64,000 nucleotides of DNA from an uncultured Gemmiger sp. (GCA_944388135.1 CALXHP010000003.1:1-64000); one strand, 5' to 3'; shown: positions 40,090 through 48,400, counted from the first letter of the stretch. Notes: generated by a model from the letters alone, not told the origin. A program made the numbers and translations.

Positions 40090-42036
40090 TCAGTTTCCGT
40101 TCCGGAAGGTTTCTTCCATCTGCTGGGCCGCCGCATCCAGCTGCTGGCGGGCAACTTCCTCCCCGGCTTCCAACGCCGGGTCGGTGCCCTCCGACTGGCT
40201 GGCGGCGATGTCCTGCTGCAGCTCTTCCATCTGGTCCCGGACCTGCTGTTCCGCCTGTTGCTGCTGGAATGCCTGGAGCTGCTGCTCCATGATCGGGATC
40301 TGTTCCTCCACCAGCCGGATCTGCTCCTCCGTGACCTGGATATCGGTTTCCATATTCTCCCGCAGCTGCTGCCGTTCTTCTTCGGTGCCGGGGAACTGGG
40401 AGCTGATCTCCTCCAGGGATGCCTGCAGCTGGTCCCGCTGGGCGGTCAGCCGGTCCCGCTGCTCCTGCAGGGAGGTCAGCGTTGCGGTCACCGACTGGAT
40501 CTTCCAGGACAGGGGTTCATCCTCCTCTTCGGTATACTGAGCCGCCCGGTCCCGCAGTTCCTGAACATCTTCGGCAGTGAGGGGGTTGGTGTCCCCTTCC
40601 CGATAGGCGGTAAGCTGACTGGGCTGTGCCAGGACATTATCGTACTGGATCTCAAAGTGCAGATGGTTGCCGGTGGAATTGCCGGTGCTGCCCACATGGC
40701 CGATGACATCCCCGGCCTTCACCGTCTGGCCGCTGGCCACCGTGTAATCCTCCATATGGGCGTACAGGGTGGACCAGTGGCCGCCGTCCAGCCCGGTGCC
40801 GTGGTCCAGAACCACGCAGTACCCGTAGCTGTAGTGGAAATCTGCGTAGGTCACCACGCCGTCCTGGGCTGCATAGACCGGCGTGCCCCGCTGGGCCTTC
40901 AGATCGTCCCCCCGGTGGCTGCTGCCCTCATACCGGATGATGTAGGTATAGTCTGTGGGGCAGAGGAACCGGGGGCTGTTTTCGGGGTCATCCAGATTGG
41001 GCAGCCCCGCCGTGTTGGCGGTAAAGGTCACCGCCGTTTCGGGGGTGGACGGGGTTTCGGCGGCGGCTTGCGTCGGGGCCGTCTCGGCGGTCTCGGGGGT
41101 GGCTTCGGCCACTTCCGGTTTCATCATGCAGGCGGTGACGCTGAGCCCCACCGCCGCCACGCAGACCAGCAGCGCCCCGGCGCCGATCCTGCGGTAGTGC
41201 AAGAGATGGACGATGCGGGTTTTGACGCCGCCCTGCCCGAAGGCCAAGGACCCCGGCGCCATCCGCCCCTCCAGGGCATACCGGAGCAGACTCTCACAGT
41301 AGGCGTTGCGGGCGGCAGCATCGCAGCCCCGGACAGCCGCCTCGTCACAGGCGGATTCCATCTCCCGTTCCAGCTGACGGAAGGCCAGCCAGGCCAGGGG
41401 GTTGAACCAGTGGAGGCAGGCCACCGCGTAAAACAGCGGCTTGACCTGGGGATCATGGCGGCGCAGATGGGTCTGCTCATGGAGCAGCACCGCCCGCCGG
41501 GTCTGGCCGGTGAGCGCCGCCGGCAGGTAGATGCGGGGCTGCAGGATGCCCAGGGTGAAGGGGGCGGGCACGCAGTCCCCGCTGTAGCAGCCCTCTTCGG
41601 TCTTGCAGGCGGTGGCTACGGTGCGGACCAGATGACGGTACCCCCAGAGGGCCCGTACCGCCAATACCACCACCCCCACGGCCCAGACCGCAGCCAACAG
41701 GTGCCAGACCGTCAGCCAGGTATACCAAGGGGCCGCAGCAGCTGCGGCGGCGTCGGCAGGCGCCTGCACCGCGGGCAGTGCCGCCGGGGCGGGTCCTTCG
41801 GCCAGGGCCTGGACCGTGTCGGCGGCCTGGGCCAGTTCCTGGTTCCGGGGCCGGGGCAAGATCAGGGGGATGCCCCAGGGCAAAACAAACCGCAGCCCCA
41901 CCGCCAGCCAGAGCCAGCAGAGCAGCCGACTGGGAATATGGGCCCGGCGCAGCAGGGCACTGACGCCCCATGCCGCCAGGGTGGCCACCCCGCCCCAAAG
42001 GCTGAGCAGCAAAAAGTGGAGCACAAGGTCACGCAT
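40090..42036 (-). CDS. M56 (BlaR1-type) sensor peptidase fused to M23 and a coiled coil, first copy
   Basis: Protein of 648 aa with the same layout as the downstream gene: transmembrane M56 domain with HEQTH and CDEA, a linker, then an M23/LytM domain with intact zinc and catalytic motifs (SHRGDDL, TLYAHMEDY, NHLHFEI). A further 130 residues form a Gln/Glu-rich predicted coiled coil (LTSLQEQRDRLTAQRDQL and on) and the protein ends in FRNGN. The extracytoplasmic M23 domain could cut or sense peptidoglycan, with M56 passing the signal inward to the BlaI-type repressor. It starts 3 nt after that repressor gene, so they are coupled. Confidence 0.88.
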   Translation of the reverse strand: MRDLVLHFLLLSLWGGVATLAAWGVSALLRRAHIPSRLLCWLWLAVGLRFVLPWGIPLILPRPRNQELAQAADTVQALAEGPAPAALPAVQAPADAAAAAAAPWYTWLTVWHLLAAVWAVGVVVLAVRALWGYRHLVRTVATACKTEEGCYSGDCVPAPFTLGILQPRIYLPAALTGQTRRAVLLHEQTHLRRHDPQVKPLFYAVACLHWFNPLAWLAFRQLEREMESACDEAAVRGCDAAARNAYCESLLRYALEGRMAPGSLAFGQGGVKTRIVHLLHYRRIGAGALLVCVAAVGLSVTACMMKPEVAEATPETAETAPTQAAAETPSTPETAVTFTANTAGLPNLDDPENSPRFLCPTDYTYIIRYEGSSHRGDDLKAQRGTPVYAAQDGVVTYADFHYSYGYCVVLDHGTGLDGGHWSTLYAHMEDYTVASGQTVKAGDVIGHVGSTGNSTGNHLHFEIQYDNVLAQPSQLTAYREGDTNPLTAEDVQELRDRAAQYTEEEDEPLSWKIQSVTATLTSLQEQRDRLTAQRDQLQASLEEISSQFPGTEEERQQLRENMETDIQVTEEQIRLVEEQIPIMEQQLQAFQQQQAEQQVRDQMEELQQDIAASQSEGTDPALEAGEEVARQQLDAAAQQMEETFRNGN

Positions 42037-42039
42037 GAC

Positions 42040-42417
42040 TCACACCTCCTGATTGTGGGCAGCGTCCAGCAAGGCACGGATCTCGGCGGCTTCGGCGTCG
42101 CTGATGGGCTTGGCGCTCAAAAAGGCCGCCACAAACCGGGGCAGGCTGCCGCCAAAGGTTTTGTCCACCACGGCGGCGCTTTCGGCACACTGGACGGCCT
42201 GCTTGGCCACCCGGCTGGTCACGGTGCCGCCATTGTTTTGCAGCACACCCCGCTCGCAGAGCTTTTTCAGCACCGTGTAGGTGGTGCTCTTCTTCCAGCC
42301 AAGGGCGTCGGCAGACAGTTTTACCAGCTCGCCGCTGGGCAGCGGTTCATGATCCCACACCAGGCAGGCAAAGCGGTATTCGCCTTCTGCCAGGCGCAGG
42401 GGTTCCTGTGCAGACAT
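42040..42417 (-). CDS. BlaI/MecI-type repressor
   Basis: Winged-helix repressor of 125 aa typical for BlaI/MecI/CopY: LVWDHEPLPSGELVKL at the start, recognition region GWKKSTTYTVLKKLCERGVL, then a C-terminal dimerisation helix with FLSAKPISDAEAAEI. Such repressors are inactivated by cleavage after their paired M56 sensor is triggered. A ribosome site AAAGGAGG precedes the ATG. It is the first gene of a three-gene operon with two M56-M23 fusions, and a dyad operator overlaps its promoter, so it is self-regulated. Confidence 0.92.
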   Translation of the reverse strand: MSAQEPLRLAEGEYRFACLVWDHEPLPSGELVKLSADALGWKKSTTYTVLKKLCERGVLQNNGGTVTSRVAKQAVQCAESAAVVDKTFGGSLPRFVAAFLSAKPISDAEAAEIRALLDAAHNQEV

Positions 42418-42462
42418 AGGGAATCCTCCTTTCGGTCGATGGGTATAGACTTTTGCATCTTT

Positions 42463-42491
42463 AGTCTATCACAATAGACTCGCTCTGTCAA
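42463..42491 (-). promoter_or_regulatory. Promoter with BlaI-type operator
   Basis: On the minus strand TTGACA (42486-42491) and TAGACT (42463-42468) are spaced by 17 bp. A perfect dyad AGTCTAT-N4-ATAGACT (42463-42480) fills the -10 and spacer, and a half-site ATAGACT recurs at 42445-42451. This is the expected place for repressor binding. Confidence 0.85.
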
Positions 42492-42529
42492 GAAAAAGCA
42501 GGGGCCGGTTCCGGTCCCTGTTTTGTGGA

Positions 42530-43675
42530 TTATACAAGGTGGGTGCGCCGCCGCCAGCAGACCAGCAGGCCCAAGGCCGTCAGCCCCGCCGCCGCGCCGA
42601 ACCCGAAGGCCAGCCGCAGGTCCCACTGGGCCAGAGCGCCGAAGGCCAGGTTGCCCACAATGGCCACCCCGTCGATGATCATGGCATGGATGCTGAGGGC
42701 TGTGGCCCGGTTCCGGGTACGGACCTGGCGGTTTTGCAGCTGGGTCTGGAAAGGCTGGAACAGGCTGTTGGACAGCTGCAGCAGCCAGATACCCCCCACC
42801 GAGAGCACCGCCCGGTCGGTGGCCACCAGCACCGCACAGGCCAGGGCGGGCACCAGGCAGAAGAGCACCGCGGCACGGCGGGCGCCGGTGCGGCGGGTGA
42901 ACGCCGCCGACCAGACCCCGCAAAGCCCCAGCAGGGTGGCGGCAATATAGACGGCACCGATGGCGGTGCTGTCCATGCCGCAGCGCTCATACTGCAATTG
43001 ATTGAGAAAGACCGTGACGGTCTGGTGGACCTCGGTGAGCAACCCCACCGCCAGAAGAAAGACCAGCAGGCCCGGCGTGGTCAAGGTGGAGCGCAGGGTG
43101 GCGGCAAAGGATTCCCGTTCTTTGGCCTGGGCCGGCGCGGGGTGCACTTCGGTGAGGCCCAGGCTGAGCAGCGCCGCTGCCCCGTAGCTGAAGACGGTGA
43201 GCAGGGCCGCCAGCCGGTAGTTTTCCCCCACAAAGAGGGTATACACCGCCGAAGCCGTCAGCAGCCCCGCCATGCCCAGGCTTTCGTAGACGCCAAAGAC
43301 ATGCTGGCTGTTTTCCGGCCCGGCACAAAGGTAGAGAATGCTGGTATCCACGCCGGACAGCCCGGCAATGACCACGCTGAGCAGCACCCGCTCGGCCAGG
43401 AAGCTGCCGAAATCCGACGCCTGCCAGAAGATGATCTTGGACAAAAAATACAGCCAGCAGCAGACCACCATGGTGCGCTTGTAGCCGATGCGGTCGGCCA
43501 CCACACCCCAGGGCACTTCCAGGGCGATGCAGAGGGCATAGGAAATACTCTCGATGAGGGTGATCTGAAAGATGGTCACCCCCTGGGCCTGGCGGTAGAG
43601 GGTGGAGATAGCACCGTAAAACACCATGCCCTGCAAAAAGGTCATGGCATAGAGCAGATAGATATTGCGTTTCAC
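42530..43675 (-). CDS. MFS transporter
   Basis: Membrane protein of 381 aa with about twelve hydrophobic segments and the major-facilitator signature between helices 2 and 3 (GVVADRIGYKRTMVV). Likely a drug or metabolite exporter; the substrate is not deducible. The GTG start at 43675 is preferred because AAAGGA lies 9 nt upstream; the longer in-frame ATG has no ribosome site. It is transcribed alone after a leader of about 140 nt. Confidence 0.85.
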   Translation of the reverse strand: MKRNIYLLYAMTFLQGMVFYGAISTLYRQAQGVTIFQITLIESISYALCIALEVPWGVVADRIGYKRTMVVCCWLYFLSKIIFWQASDFGSFLAERVLLSVVIAGLSGVDTSILYLCAGPENSQHVFGVYESLGMAGLLTASAVYTLFVGENYRLAALLTVFSYGAAALLSLGLTEVHPAPAQAKERESFAATLRSTLTTPGLLVFLLAVGLLTEVHQTVTVFLNQLQYERCGMDSTAIGAVYIAATLLGLCGVWSAAFTRRTGARRAAVLFCLVPALACAVLVATDRAVLSVGGIWLLQLSNSLFQPFQTQLQNRQVRTRNRATALSIHAMIIDGVAIVGNLAFGALAQWDLRLAFGFGAAAGLTALGLLVCWRRRTHLV

Positions 43676-43819
43676 AAAAAATCGTCCTTTCCAAAAGAGT
43701 GCGAAACACACACGGCAAACAGGCGCCGGGATGCGGCGCCTGAAGGTGCGTTTTCAATCTCTTTTAGATAGGACGATGCATTGCAGTTTTTCCTGCCTTA
43801 TTCATAAAAGGATACAGTC

Positions 43820-43849
43820 AGTATACCACGGCAGCGGGGTCGGCGTCAA
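43820..43849 (-). promoter_or_regulatory. Promoter of the MFS gene
   Basis: On the minus strand TTGACG (43844-43849) and TATACT (43820-43825) are spaced by 18 bp. The -35 box overlaps the 3' end of arsC. The leader then holds a GC hairpin (AGGCGCCG/CGGCGCCT near 43722-43745). Confidence 0.65.
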
Positions 43850-44253
43850 TCGTCGGCGCGCAGTTCCGCCCGCAATTGCAGTACCCGCCGCTGGATCTCG
43901 TCGATGACGGCGTGGAAGGCGGCATCCTCCTGCCCCGTGGGGTCGGGCAGACCCCAGTCCTCCCGCCGGGTGCAGGGCAGCACGGGGCATTGCACGTTGC
44001 ATCCCATGGTGATGACCACATCCACCGGCGGCAGTTCGCTGAGGAGCTTGCTGTGCTGGGTGGCGGCCATATCCACCCCGTACCGGGCCTTCACCAGCCG
44101 CACGGCGTCGGGGTTGATGGCAGGTTTTGTCTCGGTACCGGCGGAGTAGCTTTCAAAGACATCGCTTGCCAGCAGGCGGCCCAGGGCCTCGGCGATCTGA
44201 CTGCGGCAGGAATTGTGCACGCAGACAAAGGCCACTTTCGGTTTGGTGCTCAT
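43846..44253 (-). CDS. arsC: Arsenate reductase, low-molecular-weight phosphatase type
   Basis: Protein of 135 aa with the P-loop Cys-x5-Arg signature CVHNSCR near the N-terminus and a further redox Cys pair region (GCNVQCPVLPC), plus the acid loop DPTGQED. It fits the thioredoxin-coupled ArsC group, which reduces arsenate to arsenite. It overlaps the preceding thioredoxin-like gene by a few bases and is last in the ars-type operon. Confidence 0.92.
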   Translation of the reverse strand: MSTKPKVAFVCVHNSCRSQIAEALGRLLASDVFESYSAGTETKPAINPDAVRLVKARYGVDMAATQHSKLLSELPPVDVVITMGCNVQCPVLPCTRREDWGLPDPTGQEDAAFHAVIDEIQRRVLQLRAELRADD

Positions 44254-44546
44254 GCCTGGGCCCGGGCTTTCTCGATGAGGGCCTTGGCTTCCTCCTTGGT
44301 CAGCACCCGGCCGCTGGCCACTGCCTTGCCGTCCACCATCAGGGCCGGGGTGTGCATCACGCCGCAGGCCGCGATCTCACCGAAATCGGTGATGTGGCCC
44401 ACTTCCTGGGGCAGGCCCAGCTCGGCCAGGGCCGCCTTGGCCGAAGCCTCCAGGGCGTGGCAGTTGGCGCAGCCGCCGCCCAGTACCTTGACGGCCTCGT
44501 TGCCGGTTTCTTTTTGCACGGATTCTTTTTTGCCAAAGAGTTTCAT
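44250..44546 (-). CDS. Thioredoxin-like small redox protein
   Basis: Protein of 98 aa with a CxxC site in GGGCANCHALE and the cis-Pro segment GVMHTPALMVDGKAV, matching the small redox-active disulfide protein 2 family found beside ArsP-type permeases. It probably supplies electrons to ArsC or keeps the permease reduced. The start at 44546 follows AGGAGG; an in-frame ATG 33 nt upstream is not supported. It lies 19 nt after the permease. Confidence 0.88.
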   Translation of the reverse strand: MKLFGKKESVQKETGNEAVKVLGGGCANCHALEASAKAALAELGLPQEVGHITDFGEIAACGVMHTPALMVDGKAVASGRVLTKEEAKALIEKARAQA

Positions 44547-44565
44547 AGTACATACCTCCTGTAAA

Positions 44566-45567
44566 TTAAACCAATACAAATTGCATGACGTTGAAAAGAT
44601 AGCCCACGATCACAATGCCTACCACGCAGATGCCCACAAAAAGGGCCAGCAGCTTGGGTTTGACCACCTTGCGCAGCAGGATCAGCGAGGGCAGGGACAG
44701 GGTGGTGACCGCCATCATGAAGGAGAGCACGGTGCCCAGCTGGGCGCCTTTGCCCAGCAGCGCCTCGGCCACCGGGATGGTGCCGAAGATATCGGCGTAC
44801 ATGGGCACACCCACGATGACCGCCGCCAGCACCCCGAAGGGATTGCCGGACCCCAGCACCCTTTCCACCCAGGCCTGGGGAATCCAGTTGTGGATGAGGG
44901 CCCCCACGCCTACGCCCACCAGCAGGTAGGGCAGCACCTTGCGGTAGGTGGAAAGAGCCTGGCCCTTGGCATACTGCAGCCGGTCGGCGGTGGTGAGGGT
45001 GGGCGCATCCAGGTCCACGCCGCCGCCCGCATGGGCCAGGGGCTCCAGATGCTTCTCCATGTGCAAAGCCTCAATGAGGGTGCCGCCGGCCACCGCCACC
45101 ACCAGGCCCAGTACCACATAGGCGGCGGCCACCTTGATGCCGAAGACGCCGGTGAGCAGCACCAGACTGCCCAGGTCCACCATGGGGGAGGAGATCAGGA
45201 AGGAGAAGGTGACCCCCAGGGGCAGCCCCGCTCCGGTGAACCCGATGAAGATGGGGATGGAGGAGCAGGAGCAGAAGGGGGTGACGGTGCCCAGCAAAGC
45301 CGCCACCGTGTTGGCCCCCAGGCCGTGGAATCGCCCCATGATGCGGCGGCTGCGCTCCGGCGGGAAGTAGCTTTGCACCCAGGAGATGAGGAAGATCAGC
45401 ACCAGCAGCAGCACGGTGATTTTGATGGTATCATAGAGGAAGAACTGGACGCTGCCGCCCAGACGGCCGGCGGTATCCAGCCCGAGAACGGTGAGCAGAT
45501 TGCCCACCAGGGTGTTGAGCCATTGCATGCCCAGCACCTGATTTTGGAAAAACAGCCAGAGATTCAT
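44566..45567 (-). CDS. Permease, ArsP/UPF0718 type
   Basis: Membrane protein of 333 aa with eight or so transmembrane segments and the Cys motif TPFCSCSSIPIFIGF, characteristic of the ArsP/YraQ permease family that exports methyl- or organo-arsenicals or related thiol-binding compounds. The start MNLW at 45567 follows GGGGG at 8 nt; the earlier ATG overlaps the operator and lacks a ribosome site. An ArsR dyad lies just upstream. Confidence 0.88.
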   Translation of the reverse strand: MNLWLFFQNQVLGMQWLNTLVGNLLTVLGLDTAGRLGGSVQFFLYDTIKITVLLLVLIFLISWVQSYFPPERSRRIMGRFHGLGANTVAALLGTVTPFCSCSSIPIFIGFTGAGLPLGVTFSFLISSPMVDLGSLVLLTGVFGIKVAAAYVVLGLVVAVAGGTLIEALHMEKHLEPLAHAGGGVDLDAPTLTTADRLQYAKGQALSTYRKVLPYLLVGVGVGALIHNWIPQAWVERVLGSGNPFGVLAAVIVGVPMYADIFGTIPVAEALLGKGAQLGTVLSFMMAVTTLSLPSLILLRKVVKPKLLALFVGICVVGIVIVGYLFNVMQFVLV

Positions 45568-45588
45568 CGGGAAGTCCCCCTTTTTCAT

Positions 45589-45604
45589 ATCAAGATTTTT
45601 TGAT
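45589..45604 (-). promoter_or_regulatory. ArsR operator upstream of the permease
   Basis: The dyad ATCAA-N6-TTGAT lies between arsR and the permease and is the same in form as the one upstream of arsR. Confidence 0.75.
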
Positions 45605-45644
45605 GTTTATGCCGCAAAAAAAACGCCGCACCGGGCGGCATCTT

Positions 45645-45956
45645 TCAGCGCTGGCAGCAGCCGCAGGCAGGCGCCTGGGCAGCCGGGGTGGTCAGGGCCA
45701 GCAGCCGTTCCACCGCCTTGGCCTGGCCGTCGGCGCTCAGCCGGTAGTGGGTCCATTTACCCTCCTGCCGGGCCAGCACCAGCCCCGACTCACACAAGAT
45801 CTTCATGTGGTAGGACAGCCCCGACTGGGTCAGGGCCAGGGGTTCCTGCAGCTTGCAGGCGCACTTCTCACCGCTGCGCAGCTGTTCCAGAATGGCCAGC
45901 CGTTTGGGATCGCACAGGGCTTTGAAGATCTTGGCGTCCTGCTGGTAGGAATCCAT
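45645..45956 (-). CDS. arsR: ArsR family metalloregulator
   Basis: Winged-helix repressor of 103 aa with the arsenite-binding Cys pair in GEKCACKLQEPLALTQSG (ahead of the recognition helix, as in classical ArsR) and a C-terminal Cys cluster CGCCQR that may add binding sites. The ATG at 45956 is preferred because GAGGTG lies 6 nt upstream. It heads the operon arsR-permease-thioredoxin-arsC; matching dyads upstream of arsR and of the permease suggest autorepression and a second control point. Confidence 0.9.
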   Translation of the reverse strand: MDSYQQDAKIFKALCDPKRLAILEQLRSGEKCACKLQEPLALTQSGLSYHMKILCESGLVLARQEGKWTHYRLSADGQAKAVERLLALTTPAAQAPACGCCQR

Positions 45957-45970
45957 GGTTTGCACCTCAA

Positions 45971-46019
45971 ATCAAAATTTCTTGATGTATAGTATAGGCA
46001 CCTCGGTCCCTTTTGTCAA
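45971..46019 (-). promoter_or_regulatory. arsR promoter with ArsR operator
   Basis: A consensus TTGACA (46014-46019), 17-bp spacer and TATACT (45991-45996) on the minus strand are followed by the dyad ATCAA-N6-TTGAT (45971-45986) at the transcription start. Confidence 0.85.
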
Positions 46020-46048
46020 GGGGGCTCTGTAACTTTTTTGTGGAGGGA

Positions 46049-46077
46049 TTGTACCGGCCTTTCCCGGCGGGTATACT
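46049..46077 (+). promoter_or_regulatory. Promoter of the choloylglycine hydrolase-family gene
   Basis: TTGTAC (46049-46054) and TATACT (46072-46077) are spaced by 17 bp, 33 nt upstream of the ATG. Confidence 0.7.
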
Positions 46078-46110
46078 GAAAGAAAACCCAACCGGCAAGG
46101 AGGCACTGCC

Positions 46111-47085
46111 ATGTGTACCAGCATTTCCTTTTGTGACCGCGGGCTGTATGGCCGCAACCTGGACCTGGAATACCATTTTGGGGAGCAGGTGGTCATCACC
46201 CCCCGGGATTACCCTTTCACTTTTCATCACCGGGCGCCGCTGCCCCACCACCATGCCCTGATCGGCATGGCCAGCGTGGCCCGGAACACACCCCTTTACG
46301 CCGAGGCCGCCAACGAAAAGGGGCTGTATATGGCGGGGCTCTACTTTCCGGGCAACGCCCATTACTTTGCGGAGCCGGACCCGGAAGCGCTGAACCTGGC
46401 CCCCTATGAGCTGATCCCCCTGGTGCTGGGCAGCTGCGCCACCGCCGCCCAGGCCCGGGCACTATTGGAAACCGTCCGGCTGGTTGCCCTTCCCTTTGCG
46501 CCGGGGTATCCCCTGGCGGACCTGCACTGGCAGGTGGCCGGACCGGACGGCAGCTTCATCATGGAACCCCTGGCAGACGGGCTGCACTTCTACGACGATG
46601 TGGCCGGGGTGCTGACCAACAATCCCCCCTACCCCTACCAGGTGATGAACCTGAACAACTACCGGGGGCTTTCCCCCCGCACGCCGGAAAACACCTTTGC
46701 CCCGGCCCTGGACCTGAAGGTATACGGCCAGGGGCTGGGCGGACTGGGACTGCCGGGGGATGCCTCCCCTTCGTCCCGGTTCGTGAAGGCGGCTTTCCTG
46801 CGTCAGAACGCGGTGTTCCCGGAGGACCGCGCCGCCCAGGTGACCCAGTTTTTCCATCTGCTGGACGCCGTTTCCATGGTGCGGGGCAGCGTGGCCACCC
46901 CCGAAGACCGCTGGGACGAGACCACCTACGCCTGCTGCTGCGATGTGCGGGAGGGGGTCTACTACTACCACACCTACGACAGCGGCTGTATTCATGGGGT
47001 GCGGCTTACCGAGGAGGCCATGACCGGCGACCGTCTGGGAATCTTCCCACTGGCGGACAAGCCCCGGTTTGTGTGGGACAACTAA
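46111..47085 (+). CDS. Choloylglycine hydrolase / penicillin V acylase family
   Basis: N-terminal nucleophile hydrolase of 324 aa. Met 1 must be removed to expose Cys 2. Arg 15, Asp 18 (GRNLDLEY), Asn 170 (VLTNNP) and Arg 223 (PSSRFVK) match the known bile-salt-hydrolase catalytic set, and overall wording is close to clostridial bile salt hydrolase (LGLPGDASPSSRF, SMVRGS). However, the position that is Asn 82 in bile salt hydrolases is Tyr 78 here (AGLYFPG), as in penicillin V acylases, so substrate choice is open. AAGGAGG precedes the ATG. No signal peptide. It is monocistronic with its own promoter. Confidence 0.9.
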   Translation: MCTSISFCDRGLYGRNLDLEYHFGEQVVITPRDYPFTFHHRAPLPHHHALIGMASVARNTPLYAEAANEKGLYMAGLYFPGNAHYFAEPDPEALNLAPYELIPLVLGSCATAAQARALLETVRLVALPFAPGYPLADLHWQVAGPDGSFIMEPLADGLHFYDDVAGVLTNNPPYPYQVMNLNNYRGLSPRTPENTFAPALDLKVYGQGLGGLGLPGDASPSSRFVKAAFLRQNAVFPEDRAAQVTQFFHLLDAVSMVRGSVATPEDRWDETTYACCCDVREGVYYYHTYDSGCIHGVRLTEEAMTGDRLGIFPLADKPRFVWDN

Positions 47086-47110
47086 AAAACGGGGACGTCA
47101 ATCGTCCCCG
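47084..47110 (-). terminator. Terminator containing the anti-sigma stop codon
   Basis: On the minus strand the perfect stem CGGGGACG/CGTCCCCG is followed by six T. Its 5-nt loop contains the TGA stop of the RsgI-like gene, so the last codons and the terminator share sequence. Confidence 0.85.
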
Positions 47111-47910
47111 TGATGGCCGGCCCCGTGGTGGCCGTAGCCATTTTCTTCACCGTCCTCACAGCCGTAGCCGTACCCGTAATAGGGTACCGAAGGCGTGGGT
47201 GCCGGTGTTTCGGCCGGTGCGCCTGCAGCGCTTTCCGCCGTGGCGGTGCCGCCCGACAGCGCCGCGATGCGGTCCCGGATCTCCCGCATGGTCATCCCCT
47301 GGACTTCTTCCGGGGTGACAGTGGGGTCCAGCGCCGCCAGTTCCAGATAGGCCCGGTATTTGCCGTAGGAGAGCCCGCAGTCGTGGGCGGCTTCCACCTC
47401 GCCGGTGGCGGCCTGGTAGCAATGGGTGTTCCGGTGGCTTTCGGTGCAGCTTTCCACCCCCGCCAGGATGCGGGCACAGCGGGTATCGTCGTCCCCGATG
47501 ACCCCGATCTCCACCACCGCATCCTGAGCCACCAGCGCCGTGATGGGTTCGCTTTGCAGGATGGTCTCCACCGCGTCGGTGTAGGTGAGATTCTTCACAT
47601 CCACCGTCTGGGCCAGGGCGGTGCCGTCATCGTTCCAGCCTTCCACCGAGGCGACCCGGTCAAACCGGTTGACCCCCAGTTCCAGGGAAGGGTTGACGTC
47701 GATGCTGATATGGGCCGTGGGGGTCAGGTAGAGCCAGCCGCCCCCCAGCACCACCACCGCCGCGCAGGCCGCGGTGGCCAGAGCCAGACGCAGCGGCCTG
47801 GCCGGGCTTTGCCGCCGCCGGGCACGCCGGGCAACAGCCGCCCGGGCTGCCGCTTTCAGTTCCGGCTCGGCGTGGACGGAATCAAAAGCGGCCCGGAATC
47901 TTTCATCCAT
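47098..47910 (-). CDS. RsgI-like membrane anti-sigma factor
   Basis: Protein of 270 aa with a cytosolic N-terminal segment of about 45 residues (MDERFRAAFDSVHAEPEL), one transmembrane helix (about 48-68), then an extracytoplasmic domain opening with AHISIDVNPSLELGVNRFDRV, the hallmark of RsgI-type anti-sigma factors. The C-terminus is Gly/Tyr/His/Asp-rich (YYGYGYGCEDGEENGYGHH) and may bind metal. The start at 47910 overlaps the sigma-factor stop by 8 nt, so they are coupled; a longer in-frame extension lies inside the sigma gene. It presumably holds the sigma factor at the membrane until an external signal arrives. Confidence 0.83.
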   Translation of the reverse strand: MDERFRAAFDSVHAEPELKAAARAAVARRARRRQSPARPLRLALATAACAAVVVLGGGWLYLTPTAHISIDVNPSLELGVNRFDRVASVEGWNDDGTALAQTVDVKNLTYTDAVETILQSEPITALVAQDAVVEIGVIGDDDTRCARILAGVESCTESHRNTHCYQAATGEVEAAHDCGLSYGKYRAYLELAALDPTVTPEEVQGMTMREIRDRIAALSGGTATAESAAGAPAETPAPTPSVPYYGYGYGCEDGEENGYGHHGAGHHGDD

Positions 47911-48382
47911 CAACCTCACCTCCCAGTGCCTCCCGCAGCAGTCCCCGGGCACGGGTCAGCCGCGTGTAGATTGTGTTTACGTTTTTGCCCAGAATCCCCG
48001 CGATTTCGGGGGCGGTGTACCCCTCATAATAATGGAGGTAGACCACATCCCGGTAGGCGGTGGGCAGCCCCTGGACCGCCCGCAGTACCTCCCGGTGTTC
48101 CTGGGCGGGAGCGGGCAGTTCCGCCACCTCCTCCAAAGAGACCGTGCGGCGGCGGAACACGCTGCGCAGCAGGTCCCGGCAGGCGTTGATGGTCACCCGG
48201 ATGATCCAGGCACGCTCATGTTCCGACGAGGCAAAGGGTGCGTTGTGCAGCAGATATTTCACGAACACCGTCTGGAAAATATCCTCGGTGTCGGCATAGT
48301 TCTTCAGATGTACCAGGCAGATGCGCCGCACGGTATCGGCATACTGCTCCACCGCCCGGTTGACCTCTTCTTCGCTGCGCAT
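47903..48382 (-). CDS. ECF-type RNA polymerase sigma factor
   Basis: Sigma-70 family protein of 159 aa with region 2 (YADTVRRICLVHLKNYADTEDIFQ) and region 4 (LPTAYRDVVYLHYYEGYTAPEIAGI, then NTIYTRLTRARGLL), and no region 1 or 3. It directs RNA polymerase to stress promoters when freed from the RsgI-like anti-sigma factor encoded next. It lies 18 nt after the small Ca-binding protein gene in the same operon. Confidence 0.93.
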   Translation of the reverse strand: MRSEEEVNRAVEQYADTVRRICLVHLKNYADTEDIFQTVFVKYLLHNAPFASSEHERAWIIRVTINACRDLLRSVFRRRTVSLEEVAELPAPAQEHREVLRAVQGLPTAYRDVVYLHYYEGYTAPEIAGILGKNVNTIYTRLTRARGLLREALGGEVDG

Positions 48383-48400
48383 CGCAATCCCCCATCGTTT

